A DNA stretch of 64,000 bases. Source: JAPYTK01 sp964401935 (lineage in GTDB: Bacteria > Myxococcota_A > Polyangia > Polyangiales > Polyangiaceae). Of the stretch, positions 27,280 to 36,409 are shown one piece after another. Where the stretch lies: NCBI GenBank assembly GCA_964401935.1, contig CAYOAL010000001.1:1-64000 (forward strand), read 5' to 3'. The position numbers were made by a program, and so were the translations under genes. How positions within the stretch are numbered: position 1 is the first letter of the stretch; every line of letters starts with the position of its first letter. Below the pieces are notes generated by a model. That model made no database searches, was not told the origin of the DNA, and was given only the letters and a program-made list of their open reading frames with translations.

Positions 27280-28964
27280 CCGACGCCCCCCCAAGCCACC
27301 CCAGGGTCATCCACGCCCCCCGGCAAGAGCGCCCCAACTACATCAGCGTCGAGCACGGCCTGAAATCGTGGCTGCTCACCGTCGATCACAAGCGGATCGC
27401 GCTCCTCTACCTCATCAGCATCACCTTCGCGTTCTTCATCGGCGGCGCCTTCGCGGTGGCCATCCGGCTCGAGCTCCTCACCCCCGCAGGCGACCTCGTC
27501 CAGTCGGAGACCTACAACAAGCTCTTCACGATGCACGGCATCGTGATGCTGTTCTTCTTCCTCATCCCCGCCGTCCCCGCGGTGCTCGGGAACTTCTTCA
27601 TCCCCATCATGGTGGGGGCGCGGGACATGGCCTTCCCCCGCCTCAACCTCGCGAGCTGGTACGTGTACGTCGTCGGGGCGCTCCTCACGTCGTGGGCCGT
27701 CATCGACGGCGGCGTCGACACCGGCTGGACCTTCTACACGCCCTACTCCACGTCGTTCTCGAACAACCACGTCATCGTGGTCGCGCTCGGCATCTTCGTC
27801 CTCGGCTTCTCGTCGATCCTCACCGCCCTCAACATCATCGTCACCGTGCACCGCATGCGCGCCCCGGGCATGACGTGGCTGCGGCTCCCGCTCTTCGTGT
27901 GGTCGATGTACGGCACGAGCATCATCCAGATCCTGGGGACCCCGGTGCTCGCCATCACCATCGTGCTCGTGGGCGTGGAGCGCCTCTTGCGGGTGGGGAT
28001 CTTCGACCCTGCCCTCGGCGGCGACCCCCTCCTGTTCCAGCACCTGTTCTGGTTCTACAGCCACCCCGCCGTCTACATCATGATCCTGCCCGCGATGGGC
28101 GTGATCAGCGAGGTGATCCCCACCTTCAGCCGCAAGCGGATCTTCGGCTACAAGTTCATCGCCGGCTCGAGCCTTGCCATCGCGGTGTTCGGCTTCCTCG
28201 TGTGGGGCCACCACATGTTCGTCAGCGGGCAGTCGATGTACGGCGCGCTCGTCTTCTCCCTCTTGTCCTACCTGGTCGCCGTCCCCTCGGCGGTGAAGAC
28301 CTTCAACTGGGCAGCGACCATCTACAAAGGCCGGGTGTCGTGGAACACGCCGATGATCTACGCGCTCGGCTTCATCGGCTTCTTCCTCATCGGCGGGCTC
28401 ACCGGGCTGTTCCTCAGCGCCATCGGCGTCGACGTGCACGTCCACGACACCTACTTCGTGGTCGCCCATTTCCACTACATCATGGTGGGAGGCACGGTGA
28501 TGGGATACCTCGCCGGCCTGCACTACTGGTGGCCGAAGATGTTCGGCCGCCACTATCCGGAGTGGCTGGGGCGCTTCGCCGCTTTCACCATCTTCATCGG
28601 GTTCAACCTCACGTTCTTCCCGCAGTTCCTCCTCGGGTTCCTCGGGATGCCGCGGCGGTACCACGTCTATCCGGAAGAGTTTCAGGTGCTCAACGTGATG
28701 TCGACGGCCGGGGCGTCGGTGCTCGGCTTCGGCTACCTCATCCCCATGGGCTACCTCACGTGGTCGCTCCGCTACGGCAAGCGCGCCACCGACAACCCCT
28801 GGTTCTCCGAGGGGCTCGAGTGGAGCACGGCCACCCCTCCCATCACCGAGAACTTCGAGACCACCCCCACCGTCACCGGCGGCCCCGGCGACGAGCCGGA
28901 GGACCCCTCGCCCAGCACCTCGCGCTCTCCCGATCTCGACGAAGGAGGCGCCCTTGTCGGCTAG
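27276..28964 (+). CDS. ctaD: Cytochrome c oxidase subunit I (A2-type heme-copper oxidase)
   Basis: The 562-residue protein has about twelve helices and the heme-copper ligand motifs, including WGHHMFVSGQ (CuB His pair) and HVHDTYFVVAHFHY. The helix VI motif reads YSHPAVY: the Glu of HPEVY is missing and a Tyr-Ser pair precedes, which marks the A2 subfamily (as in Thermus and Rhodothermus caa3), with a different end to the D proton channel. It overlaps ctaC by 4 bases and ctaE by 11 bases. Confidence 0.96.
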   Translation: MTDAPPSHPRVIHAPRQERPNYISVEHGLKSWLLTVDHKRIALLYLISITFAFFIGGAFAVAIRLELLTPAGDLVQSETYNKLFTMHGIVMLFFFLIPAVPAVLGNFFIPIMVGARDMAFPRLNLASWYVYVVGALLTSWAVIDGGVDTGWTFYTPYSTSFSNNHVIVVALGIFVLGFSSILTALNIIVTVHRMRAPGMTWLRLPLFVWSMYGTSIIQILGTPVLAITIVLVGVERLLRVGIFDPALGGDPLLFQHLFWFYSHPAVYIMILPAMGVISEVIPTFSRKRIFGYKFIAGSSLAIAVFGFLVWGHHMFVSGQSMYGALVFSLLSYLVAVPSAVKTFNWAATIYKGRVSWNTPMIYALGFIGFFLIGGLTGLFLSAIGVDVHVHDTYFVVAHFHYIMVGGTVMGYLAGLHYWWPKMFGRHYPEWLGRFAAFTIFIGFNLTFFPQFLLGFLGMPRRYHVYPEEFQVLNVMSTAGASVLGFGYLIPMGYLTWSLRYGKRATDNPWFSEGLEWSTATPPITENFETTPTVTGGPGDEPEDPSPSTSRSPDLDEGGALVG

Positions 28965-29613
28965 AGCACAAGGCGGCGCCTTCGAGCCGCTGCATCATCA
29001 CTTCGACGACCTCCACCAGCAGAAGGCCTCGGTCACGCTGGGGATGTGGCTGTTCCTCGCCCAGGAGGTGATGTTCTTCGGCGGCCTGTTCCTCGCCTAC
29101 ATCTACTATCGCAGCCTCTACCCCGAGGCGTGGGTCGCAGCGTCGCTACATCTCGACGTGACCATGGGCACCTTCAACACCGCGGTGCTCATCGGGTCGA
29201 GCTTCACGATGGCGCTCGCCGTCCGCGCCGGTCACCAGGGGCGGCGCGATCACATCCAGCTCTTTGTCATCCTCACCCTCGTGCTCGGGGCGGTGTTCCT
29301 GGGAGTGAAGGCCTTCGAGTACCACCACAAGTGGGTGGAGCACCTGGTCCCTGGCCAGGGCTTCGTGTTCGAGGGGCCGCACGGCCCGCAAGCGCACATC
29401 TTCTTCATCCTCTACTTCGTGATGACGGGGATGCACGCCTTCCACATGGTGATCGGGGCCGGGATCATGATCGCGCTCCTGGTGTGGAACCGCCAGGGGC
29501 GCTTCCAGAAGCGCTACTCGGCCCCCGTGGAGATGGCCGGCCTCTACTGGCACTTCGTCGACATCGTCTGGATCTTCCTCTTCCCCTTGCTCTATCTGGT
29601 GTCGCGACACTGA
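28954..29613 (+). CDS. ctaE: Cytochrome c oxidase subunit III
   Basis: The 219-residue protein has five membrane helices, with the subunit III signatures LGMWLFLAQEVMFFGGLF and the C-terminal YWHFVDIVWIFLFPLLYL. It stabilises the oxidase core. It starts with TTG, preceded by GAAGGAGG, inside the end of ctaD. Confidence 0.95.
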   Translation: MSARAQGGAFEPLHHHFDDLHQQKASVTLGMWLFLAQEVMFFGGLFLAYIYYRSLYPEAWVAASLHLDVTMGTFNTAVLIGSSFTMALAVRAGHQGRRDHIQLFVILTLVLGAVFLGVKAFEYHHKWVEHLVPGQGFVFEGPHGPQAHIFFILYFVMTGMHAFHMVIGAGIMIALLVWNRQGRFQKRYSAPVEMAGLYWHFVDIVWIFLFPLLYLVSRH

Positions 29614-29630
29614 CCCGGACGGATTCGCTC

Positions 29631-29978
29631 ATGGCTGACGATCACGGTCCCTCGCTCGCTACCTACGTGGCCATCTTCACCGCGCTGCTCGCGCTCACCG
29701 GCCTCACCGTCGCGGTGGCCTATGTGGATCTCGGGCGGCTCGGGGCTCCCATCGCGATCGCGATCGCGTGCCTCAAAGCCACCCTCGTCATCCTCTTCTT
29801 CATGCACGTGAAGTACGAGACACGCCTCATCGGCCTGTGGGCGGCGAGCGGCTTCGCCTTCTTCGTCATCCTCGTGGCCATCACGATGGGAGAGCACGCG
29901 GGGCGACGCCCTCAGCCGAGCGACGCGCTCGGCCCCCCCGCCGACGCCCCCACCCCATCCCCCGTCGCTCCCCGCTGA
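29631..29978 (+). CDS. ctaF: Cytochrome c oxidase subunit IV-like protein
   Basis: The 115-residue protein has three membrane helices and the motif ACLKATLVILFFMHVKYE typical of prokaryotic subunit IV (CyoD/COX4 pfam group). A Pro-rich tail follows. It is the last gene of the respiratory operon, 17 bases after ctaE, and converges with the leucine-rich gene with only 2 bases between the stop codons. Confidence 0.9.
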   Translation: MADDHGPSLATYVAIFTALLALTGLTVAVAYVDLGRLGAPIAIAIACLKATLVILFFMHVKYETRLIGLWAASGFAFFVILVAITMGEHAGRRPQPSDALGPPADAPTPSPVAPR

Positions 29979-29980
29979 CG

Positions 29981-31060
29981 TCAGTCTGGCTCGCCCGCGG
30001 AGGTCACGCTGAGCCAATCGAGCGTGCGCGACACCTCGTCGAGCCCCCCGCGGTCTCGATAAGGGCGCCGATCGAGCAGCAGCCGGCGCAGCGTGGGGAA
30101 GTCTTCCCGTGACTCGCGGAGCCGCTCGACCGCCGCTCGGTCGACCCGCCCCCCGCGCAGATCGAGCTCCACCAGCTGGCGCCCGAGCCCGGTGGCTGCG
30201 AGCGCGTCGATCACGCCCATCGGATCGCTGCAGTCGGGCAGCGCGAGCTCCAACAGCGCGGGGAAGCGCTGCGTCAGCCGCGACGAGCAGAGCCAGCTCA
30301 CGTCATCGTCCATGGCGCTCGCGTAGCTGAACTCCAGACGGCGGAGCGATGGCCACACCTCGGCGGTGATGACACGTAGCCACGTCCGCGACAGACCCAC
30401 CGGCCGCAGCCCCAGCGCCTGAAGCTCGGGCAGGGCCCACGGCGCGCTCACCGTCGACGGACGCCCCGCCAACGTCACGCGACGGAGCGCGGTGTGCCGA
30501 CCGAACAGCGGCCGCAGATCGCCGAGGATCACCGTCTCGTCGGCCGTCCAGCCGTCGAGCTCGCCCAGCGACAAGCCGCGGAGCGTGGTGGGAGCCCCCT
30601 CGGCGACCATGTCGACGAGGGGCTGATAGTGAAAGCCGTGCTCCCCCAGCGACGCCGTGCGCAGGTCGAGCACCTCGAGCGCGAACGCGGCAGGGTGGGC
30701 GAGGAGGGTCGCGAGGGTTCGGGCGCCCGTGTCGTCCGGCGGCACCGTGAGCGTCGCTCCCTGCACACAGCCGGCGCGCCACCTGAGCACCAGGCCGTGT
30801 CGCACGAGCTCCGCGAGCTCCCCCTCGATCGCTCCGCGGTGCTCACGCCACAGCGCGGCCTCGGCCCGGTAGAGCTCGTGGATCCGCGGACGGTGGGCGG
30901 CCTCGTTCGGATCACATGCGAGGAGCTCGGCGCCGATCACCATGAGCGGCCCGCGCGGATCGCCCCGCTGCGCCAGCCAGTCCCCGTACACGGCGAGCCG
31001 CTCGTAGTCGGCGGGCGCGGCCACGATCGCGCGCTCGAGCTCCAGGTTCCGCGTCCACAT
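29981..31060 (-). CDS. Leucine-rich-repeat protein with TIGR02996 N-terminal domain
   Basis: The 359-residue protein starts with a repeat-companion domain (TIGR02996-like): ERAIVAAPADYERLAVYGDW followed by LAQRGDPRG, a pattern frequent in myxobacteria and planctomycetes. The rest has irregular leucine-rich repeats (for example LRRVTLAGRP, LRRLEFSYAS, LLELALPDCS, LVELDLRGGR). No signal peptide is present, so it is probably cytoplasmic and binds a partner protein. The ATG at 31060 is preferred because the domain starts there. It lies 79 bases after the fdx gene on the same strand and could be a late gene of the isc operon. Confidence 0.82.
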   Translation of the reverse strand: MWTRNLELERAIVAAPADYERLAVYGDWLAQRGDPRGPLMVIGAELLACDPNEAAHRPRIHELYRAEAALWREHRGAIEGELAELVRHGLVLRWRAGCVQGATLTVPPDDTGARTLATLLAHPAAFALEVLDLRTASLGEHGFHYQPLVDMVAEGAPTTLRGLSLGELDGWTADETVILGDLRPLFGRHTALRRVTLAGRPSTVSAPWALPELQALGLRPVGLSRTWLRVITAEVWPSLRRLEFSYASAMDDDVSWLCSSRLTQRFPALLELALPDCSDPMGVIDALAATGLGRQLVELDLRGGRVDRAAVERLRESREDFPTLRRLLLDRRPYRDRGGLDEVSRTLDWLSVTSAGEPD

Positions 31061-31139
31061 GGCGCGAACAGGGTAACCCAACCCGCGGGTGAGTCTCGGG
31101 TCGGTCAACCCGAGCCCGCGCCTGGGCGCAGGCCGCTGC

Positions 31140-31499
31140 TCACCCCTTTCTCGGATCGGGCACGTCGGGATGTTCGTTGTAGAACGCGTCGAGGCTCTCC
31201 CGCGTGATCTCCACCGCGAGGTCCCCATCCGTCTCGATCTTGGCCTGACACCCGAGGCGACTCGTCATCTGCACGTCGAACGCCTTGTCGAGGATGTCCT
31301 CCTCGTCCTCGCTGGCCTCGCTCAACAGCTCGAGGCCCTCGCGCACGTACACGTGGCAGGTGGAGCACGCGCACACCCCGCCGCAGGCGTCCCCCTCCGG
31401 CGCGTTCCCCTGCTTCGCAGCCTGCAAAATGGTGGTCCCCGGCTCCACGTCGGTGACGAGCCAGGTCTTGCCCATCGCGGTAAACTTCACGGTCGCCAT
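31140..31499 (-). CDS. fdx: ISC-type [2Fe-2S] ferredoxin
   Basis: The 119-residue protein has the adrenodoxin-type motif C-x5-C-x2-C (Cys39, Cys45, Cys48; an extra Cys43 lies between) and Cys84. It supplies electrons to IscS/IscU during cluster assembly. Its ATG shares a base with the hscA stop (TGATG), so translation is coupled. It closes the conserved part of the isc operon. Confidence 0.94.
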   Translation of the reverse strand: MATVKFTAMGKTWLVTDVEPGTTILQAAKQGNAPEGDACGGVCACSTCHVYVREGLELLSEASEDEEDILDKAFDVQMTSRLGCQAKIETDGDLAVEITRESLDAFYNEHPDVPDPRKG

Positions 31500-33532
31500 C
31501 AGCTCTCCTCGCTTGGGTCGTCGTCGACGTCGCCTGCGCCCCCTGGCTCGGCGATGCCCAACAACACCCCTCCCTCCGCGCCCTCGGCAGCGACACCGCG
31601 TCGCGCCTCGTGCTCCTCCACGTGCGCATCCACGCCACGCGCGTGCGCGACCGACGCCTCGATCGCGGTCAGGTCTTTGCCGGCGATGGCCTCCGCGATC
31701 GCCCGATCCATGCGCCGGCCGGCCCACGCCTTGGTCGCCTCGTCGAGCTGCTCGACGCGCGTGAGGATGAGCCCGGCGCGATCGCCCTTCACCGCCTCGG
31801 CGAGGGCGGCCAGCGCCGCCTCGATGCGCTCTCGCTCTCCCTCCACCAACAGCCCATCGTCTTTGGCGAGCGCTCCCTCGGTAGCCTCACGAACCCGGTC
31901 GGCCTCCACGCGTCGCTCCACGAGCTTGCGCTTCTCGAAGTCTTCCTCGCCGTGGTCGAGGGCGTCGAGCAGCATCTGCTCCACCTCGTCATCGGTGAGG
32001 CCATAGCTCGGCCGAACCTCCACCTCTTGCTCGATGCCGGTGGTGATCTCCTTGGCGGTCACCTTGAGCAGACCATCGGCATCCACGCGGAACGTCACCT
32101 CCAGCCGCGCCATCCCGGCCGCCATCGGTGGGATCCCCTTGAGCGTGAAGCGGGCGAGCGAGCGGCAGTCTTCCGCCAGCTCGCGCTCTCCTTGCACGAT
32201 GTGGAGATCGAAGCCGGTCTGGTTGTCGGCGTAGGTGGTGAACACCTGGCGCGCCCCCGCGGGCACCGTGGTGTTGCGAGGCAGCACCTTCTCCGCCACC
32301 CCCCCCATCGTCTCGAGCCCGAGGCTGAGAGGCAGCACGTCGAGCAGCAGAACCTCGCCGTCGCGCTCGTCGCTCCCGCCGAGGATGTCGGCCTGGATGG
32401 CCGCGCCCATCGCCACCACCAGCTCCGGATCGATGTCGGCGAGAGGCTCGCTGCCGAAGAGCTTCGCCACGTAGTCGCGCACGTAGGGCACGCGTGTCGA
32501 GCCTCCCACCAGAATCACCCCGTCGAGCGCTTCGGCGCTCACCCCCGCGTCGCGCAGCGCGCGACGGCAAGCCACGCCGGTGCGGGCGACGATGGGGGCG
32601 ATCAGCTCGTCGAGCTGAGCGCGTGTCACCCGCACCGTCGTCTGCCCGCCCCCCTTCGCGGGCAGCGACAGCTCCACCTCGGCCGCGTCGGTGAGCGCGT
32701 GCTTGGCCTGCCGCGCCGCGTCGAGGGCGATGCGCACCACCTCACGACCCCCGAGCGTGCTCGTGTCCACCGCGCTCATCCCCATCGCCTCGAGGAGCAC
32801 GCGCGCGAGCGCCCGGTCCATGTCATCTCCGCCGAGCGCGCTGTCGCCCCCGGTCGACTTCACCTGGAACACGCCGTGATCCAGGAGCAGGATCGTGATG
32901 TCGAACGTGCCTCCGCCGAGGTCGTACACGGCAAACAACCCGTTCTGCTTCGTGTCGAGCCCATAGGCGAGCGCGGCCGCGGTCGGCTCGTTCAAGAGCC
33001 GCAGCACCTCGAGCCCCGCCAGTCGTCCGGCGTCCTTGGTCGCCTGGCGCTGCGCGTCGTCGAAGTACGCAGGCACCGTGATCACCGCTCCACCCACCGC
33101 CCGCAGGTCGTCCTCGGCCTGCTGCCGCAGCGCCTTGAGGATCTCCGCGCTCACCTCCACCGGCGTCACCACGCGGTCCTGCACCCGAAAGCGTACCGTG
33201 CGCGCCTCGTCGTCGTTGGCCGGCTCCACGAACTGGTACGTGCCGAGCATCTTGGTCTGGGCGTCTTCGCTCCCGCGGCCCATGAAGCGCTTCACGCTCA
33301 CGATCGTGTTGGCCGGATCGGCGGTCGACATCCGCAGCGCCTCACGGCCCACCACCACCTGACCTCGTTGGTCGTAATACACCGCCGACGGCACCAGCGC
33401 CTCGAGATCGCAGTCGCGGATCGCGTCCGGCTTGCCGTCCCGCATGCGCGCCACGATCGAGTTGGTCGTGCCCAGATCGATCCCGATGGGCCGGGGCGCT
33501 GCGACTGGATCGAAGATTTCGAGTAGTGCCAT
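31499..33532 (-). CDS. hscA: HscA, Hsp70-type chaperone of Fe-S cluster assembly
   Basis: The 677-residue protein has the Hsp70 ATPase signatures (IGIDLGTTNS, VYDLGGGTFDIT, VILVGGSTRVPYV) and a substrate-binding domain, then a charged helical lid and an acidic Gly-rich tail. Neighbourhood and length identify it as HscA rather than DnaK. It is expected to bind the LPPVK segment of IscU. The ATG at 33532 starts 2 bases after the hscB stop; the longer upstream frame is not homologous. Confidence 0.94.
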   Translation of the reverse strand: MALLEIFDPVAAPRPIGIDLGTTNSIVARMRDGKPDAIRDCDLEALVPSAVYYDQRGQVVVGREALRMSTADPANTIVSVKRFMGRGSEDAQTKMLGTYQFVEPANDDEARTVRFRVQDRVVTPVEVSAEILKALRQQAEDDLRAVGGAVITVPAYFDDAQRQATKDAGRLAGLEVLRLLNEPTAAALAYGLDTKQNGLFAVYDLGGGTFDITILLLDHGVFQVKSTGGDSALGGDDMDRALARVLLEAMGMSAVDTSTLGGREVVRIALDAARQAKHALTDAAEVELSLPAKGGGQTTVRVTRAQLDELIAPIVARTGVACRRALRDAGVSAEALDGVILVGGSTRVPYVRDYVAKLFGSEPLADIDPELVVAMGAAIQADILGGSDERDGEVLLLDVLPLSLGLETMGGVAEKVLPRNTTVPAGARQVFTTYADNQTGFDLHIVQGERELAEDCRSLARFTLKGIPPMAAGMARLEVTFRVDADGLLKVTAKEITTGIEQEVEVRPSYGLTDDEVEQMLLDALDHGEEDFEKRKLVERRVEADRVREATEGALAKDDGLLVEGERERIEAALAALAEAVKGDRAGLILTRVEQLDEATKAWAGRRMDRAIAEAIAGKDLTAIEASVAHARGVDAHVEEHEARRGVAAEGAEGGVLLGIAEPGGAGDVDDDPSEES

Positions 33533-33534
33533 GG

Positions 33535-34101
33535 TCACTCCATCAGCTGCTCTTCGATGGCCTCGAGCTCCTCGAAGAAGCGCCTCACATAGCGCAGCTC
33601 CCCGAGCAACGTCGAGAGGCCCGTGGTCTCCCCGTTGGCTCCGTTGGCCTCGCCTTCGTTGGCCTCGCCGTGGGCTGCCATGGCAACGTCGAACCCTCGG
33701 TCGAGCCGTCGCATCACCTCGGCCTCCCGGGCCCGCATCCGCTCGGCGATGCGCCCGATGTGCTCCAGATCGCGCGCACGATGAGCGTCTTGGAGCTCTT
33801 CGCGCACCTCCATCATCTCCATCAGGAGCGCGGGGTTCGCCTTGGGCTCCGCGAGCTCTCCAGTCACCACCCCGAGCCGCGCCAAGAGCGCCTCCGCCCG
33901 CTTCACCGGGTCGCGCAGCGCGCGCCACGCCGCGTTCACGGCGATCGCCTTGTCGAGCGACATTCGGCGCTCGGTGGCCGGCCGCCCCGCGAAGCGATCC
34001 GGGTGAAGCGCCTTGGACAAAGCACGGTGTCGCTCCTCGAGCGCTTGCTGATCGAGGTCGAAACGAGGCTCGACCCCGAGCGTGTCGAACGGATCGCTCA
34101 T
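33535..34101 (-). CDS. hscB: HscB, J-domain co-chaperone
   Basis: The 188-residue protein has an N-terminal J-domain with the HPDRF motif (His33-Pro-Asp), a variant of the HPD loop typical of HscB, and a C-terminal three-helix bundle that binds IscU. It lies between iscA and hscA. An internal Glu/Ala/Asn/Gly-rich stretch (GEANEGEANGANGE, about residues 144-158) is not usual and may be a lineage-specific loop. Confidence 0.93.
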   Translation of the reverse strand: MSDPFDTLGVEPRFDLDQQALEERHRALSKALHPDRFAGRPATERRMSLDKAIAVNAAWRALRDPVKRAEALLARLGVVTGELAEPKANPALLMEMMEVREELQDAHRARDLEHIGRIAERMRAREAEVMRRLDRGFDVAMAAHGEANEGEANGANGETTGLSTLLGELRYVRRFFEELEAIEEQLME

Positions 34102-34153
34102 ACTCGTGCTCTCCCTCGAGCCGTCTCCGCCCCAGCGGGCGGCCGCGCAGCGC

Positions 34154-34600
34154 TTACACCGCGAACGACTCGTTGCAGCCGCAACTGCTCTTCTCGTGAG
34201 GGTTCTGGAACTTGAACCCTTGGTACATCAATGTCTTGAGCCAATCGAGGCGCGAACCGTTGAGGTAGACGATGCTCTTCTTGTCGCAGAACACGCGCAC
34301 CTCGCCTGGCTCCTGCTCGTCGTCCGGACGACGCTCGACCGGGTAGGTGAAGACCAGATCACGACTCTTCGGCTCGCCGTCGGCGAACTCCAGCACGTAG
34401 GCAAACCCCGAGCAGCCGCCCCCACGCACGCCCACGCGCAGCGCCGCGTTGGGCGTCCCGCGCTTGCGCAAGTTCTCGTAGAGCTTGCGCGCGGCGAGCG
34501 GCGTCAGCTCGAACGTAAACTTGCGCTCGGCGGGCCGCTCCTCGGCGTGGGCCGCGTCAGCGGGTCTGTCGGCGGTGTCGTTGCTCATGACGGCTTGCAT
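34154..34600 (-). CDS. iscA: A-type Fe-S carrier (IscA/ErpA family)
   Basis: The 148-residue protein has the three conserved Cys: one in GGGCSGFAY and the pair in SSCGCNESF. It carries clusters or iron in late steps of assembly. The N-terminus is about 35 residues longer than in most IscA proteins and acidic. The ATG at 34600 has GGAG four bases upstream; a second ATG at 34588 is a less supported choice. Confidence 0.93.
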   Translation of the reverse strand: MQAVMSNDTADRPADAAHAEERPAERKFTFELTPLAARKLYENLRKRGTPNAALRVGVRGGGCSGFAYVLEFADGEPKSRDLVFTYPVERRPDDEQEPGEVRVFCDKKSIVYLNGSRLDWLKTLMYQGFKFQNPHEKSSCGCNESFAV

Positions 34601-34617
34601 CTGGCTCCACCGAAAGC

Positions 34618-35016
34618 TCAGCCGAGCTCCTTCTTGGCTGCCTGCTTCGCTCGGAAGTCGGCGATCGCGCTCTTGATCGCGTCCTCCGCCAACACCGAGC
34701 AGTGAATCTTCACCGGGGGGAGGTTGAGCTCCTCGGCGATGTGCGTGTTCTTGATCGTCTCCGCCTCGTCGATGTTGCGCCCCTTGATCCACTCGGTCGC
34801 CAGCGACGACGACGCGATCGCCGAGCCGCAGCCGAACGTCTTGAACTTGGCGTCCTGAATGATGCCGTCGTCCGACACCTTGATCTGCAGGCGCATCACG
34901 TCGCCGCAGGCCGGCGCACCAACGAGCCCGGTTCCTACGTTCTCGTCGTCCTTGTCGAGTGCCCCCACGTTCCGCGGGTTCTCGTAGTGGTCGATGACCT
35001 TCTTGCTGTATGCCAT
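34618..35016 (-). CDS. iscU: IscU Fe-S cluster scaffold
   Basis: The 132-residue protein has the three cluster Cys (Cys37, Cys63, Cys106), Asp39 and His105, and the HscA-recognition segment LPPVK at residues 99-103. Clusters are built here from sulfur supplied by IscS. GAAGGAA lies upstream of the ATG at 35016. Length matches the family. Confidence 0.97.
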   Translation of the reverse strand: MAYSKKVIDHYENPRNVGALDKDDENVGTGLVGAPACGDVMRLQIKVSDDGIIQDAKFKTFGCGSAIASSSLATEWIKGRNIDEAETIKNTHIAEELNLPPVKIHCSVLAEDAIKSAIADFRAKQAAKKELG

Positions 35017-35162
35017 CTCGTGTTCCTTCTCGTTCTCGTGAGGGAGCCGGAGAAGGCTCCATTCATCCGGCGGGCGCTCATCGTGTTGGGGCGGCGGTGC
35101 CCGAGAGGAGACCCAGCCTGGCGCTGGAGCTCGCCCCGCGTGCAGCCTCGCCCTTGTTGGGG

Positions 35163-36386
35163 TCAGTGGGCCGCCCACTCAATGCTGTTCAGATCGATTC
35201 CTTCTTGGTGCATCTCCCACAGGGGAGACATCTCGCGCAGCTTCTTCACCTTGGCGATCACCAGGTCGGCCACGAAGTCCACCTCCTCCTCGGTCGAGAA
35301 GCGCCCGAGCCCGAACCGCAGCGAGGAGTGCGCGAGGTCGTCGCCGATCCCCATCGCGTGGAGCACGTAGGAGGGTTCGAGGCTCGCGCTCGTGCAGGCC
35401 GAGCCGCTCGACAGCGCCACATCCTTCAGGGCCATCAGGAGCGACTCTCCCTCCACGAAGGCGAAGGAGATGTTGAGGTTGTTGGGGAGGCGACGCTCGA
35501 GAGAGCCGTTCACCTTCACCTCCTCGAGCCCGCCGCGGAGGCGGTCGAGCAGCCGATTGCGCAGCTTCCGCAGCCGTTCCGACTCGGCCTTCCACTCGTG
35601 CTTCAGGATCTCGCAGGCCTTGCCGAAGCCAACGATGGCGGGAACGTTGAGGGTTCCCGAGCGCATCCCAAACTCGTGCCCGCCCCCGTCGAGCTCGGCG
35701 GTGAGTCGAATCCGAGGCCGTGAGCGGCGCACGTAGAGCGCCCCCACGCCCTTGGGTCCGTAGATCTTGTGAGCGGTGATGGAGGCCAGATCGACGTTGA
35801 ACTCCGACACGTCGAACGGCGTCTTCCCGATCCCTTGGACCGCGTCGGTGTGCAACACCACGCCGCGCTTGCGCGTGATCGCCCCGATCTCCTTGAGCGG
35901 TTGGATGGTGCCGATCTCGTTGTTGGCGAGCATCACCGACACGAGGATCGTCTTGTCGGTGATGGCCTCCGCGACCGACTCCGGGCTCACGAGCCCCTCC
36001 GCGTCCACGGGGAGGTAGGTCACCTCGAAGCCCTCTTTCTCGAGGCGCTTGCAGGTGTCGAGCACCGCCTTGTGCTCGATCTGGGTGGTGATGATGTGGT
36101 TGCCCTTGCTGCGGTAGAAGTGCGCGACCCCCTTGATGGCGAGGTTGTCGCTCTCCGTGGCGCCCGAGGTGAACACGATCTCTTTCGGCTTGTCGGCACC
36201 GATGAGCTCGGCGATGTGCCGGCGCGCTGCGTTCACCGCCTCCTCGGCTTCCCAGCCGAACGTGTGGCTGCGGCTCGCCGCGTTGCCGAAGGTGCTGGTG
36301 AAGTAGGGCAACATCGCCTCGAGGACGCGGGGGTCCACGGGCGTCGTCGCGTGATAGTCCATGTAGATGGGGAGCTTGGGGGCCAT
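35163..36386 (-). CDS. iscS: IscS cysteine desulfurase
   Basis: The 407-residue PLP enzyme has the lysine for PLP in SITAHKIYG (Lys207) and the catalytic Cys331 in SSGSACTSASLEPSY. It converts cysteine to alanine and passes the sulfane sulfur to IscU and to tRNA thiolation enzymes such as MnmA, also encoded in this window. GAGGA upstream supports the ATG at 36386; an alternative ATG at 36413 overlaps the regulator stop (ATGA) and would add nine residues. Confidence 0.96.
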   Translation of the reverse strand: MAPKLPIYMDYHATTPVDPRVLEAMLPYFTSTFGNAASRSHTFGWEAEEAVNAARRHIAELIGADKPKEIVFTSGATESDNLAIKGVAHFYRSKGNHIITTQIEHKAVLDTCKRLEKEGFEVTYLPVDAEGLVSPESVAEAITDKTILVSVMLANNEIGTIQPLKEIGAITRKRGVVLHTDAVQGIGKTPFDVSEFNVDLASITAHKIYGPKGVGALYVRRSRPRIRLTAELDGGGHEFGMRSGTLNVPAIVGFGKACEILKHEWKAESERLRKLRNRLLDRLRGGLEEVKVNGSLERRLPNNLNISFAFVEGESLLMALKDVALSSGSACTSASLEPSYVLHAMGIGDDLAHSSLRFGLGRFSTEEEVDFVADLVIAKVKKLREMSPLWEMHQEGIDLNSIEWAAH

Positions 36387-36409
36387 GGGGCAGTCCTCGG
36401 ATGAGTGGG

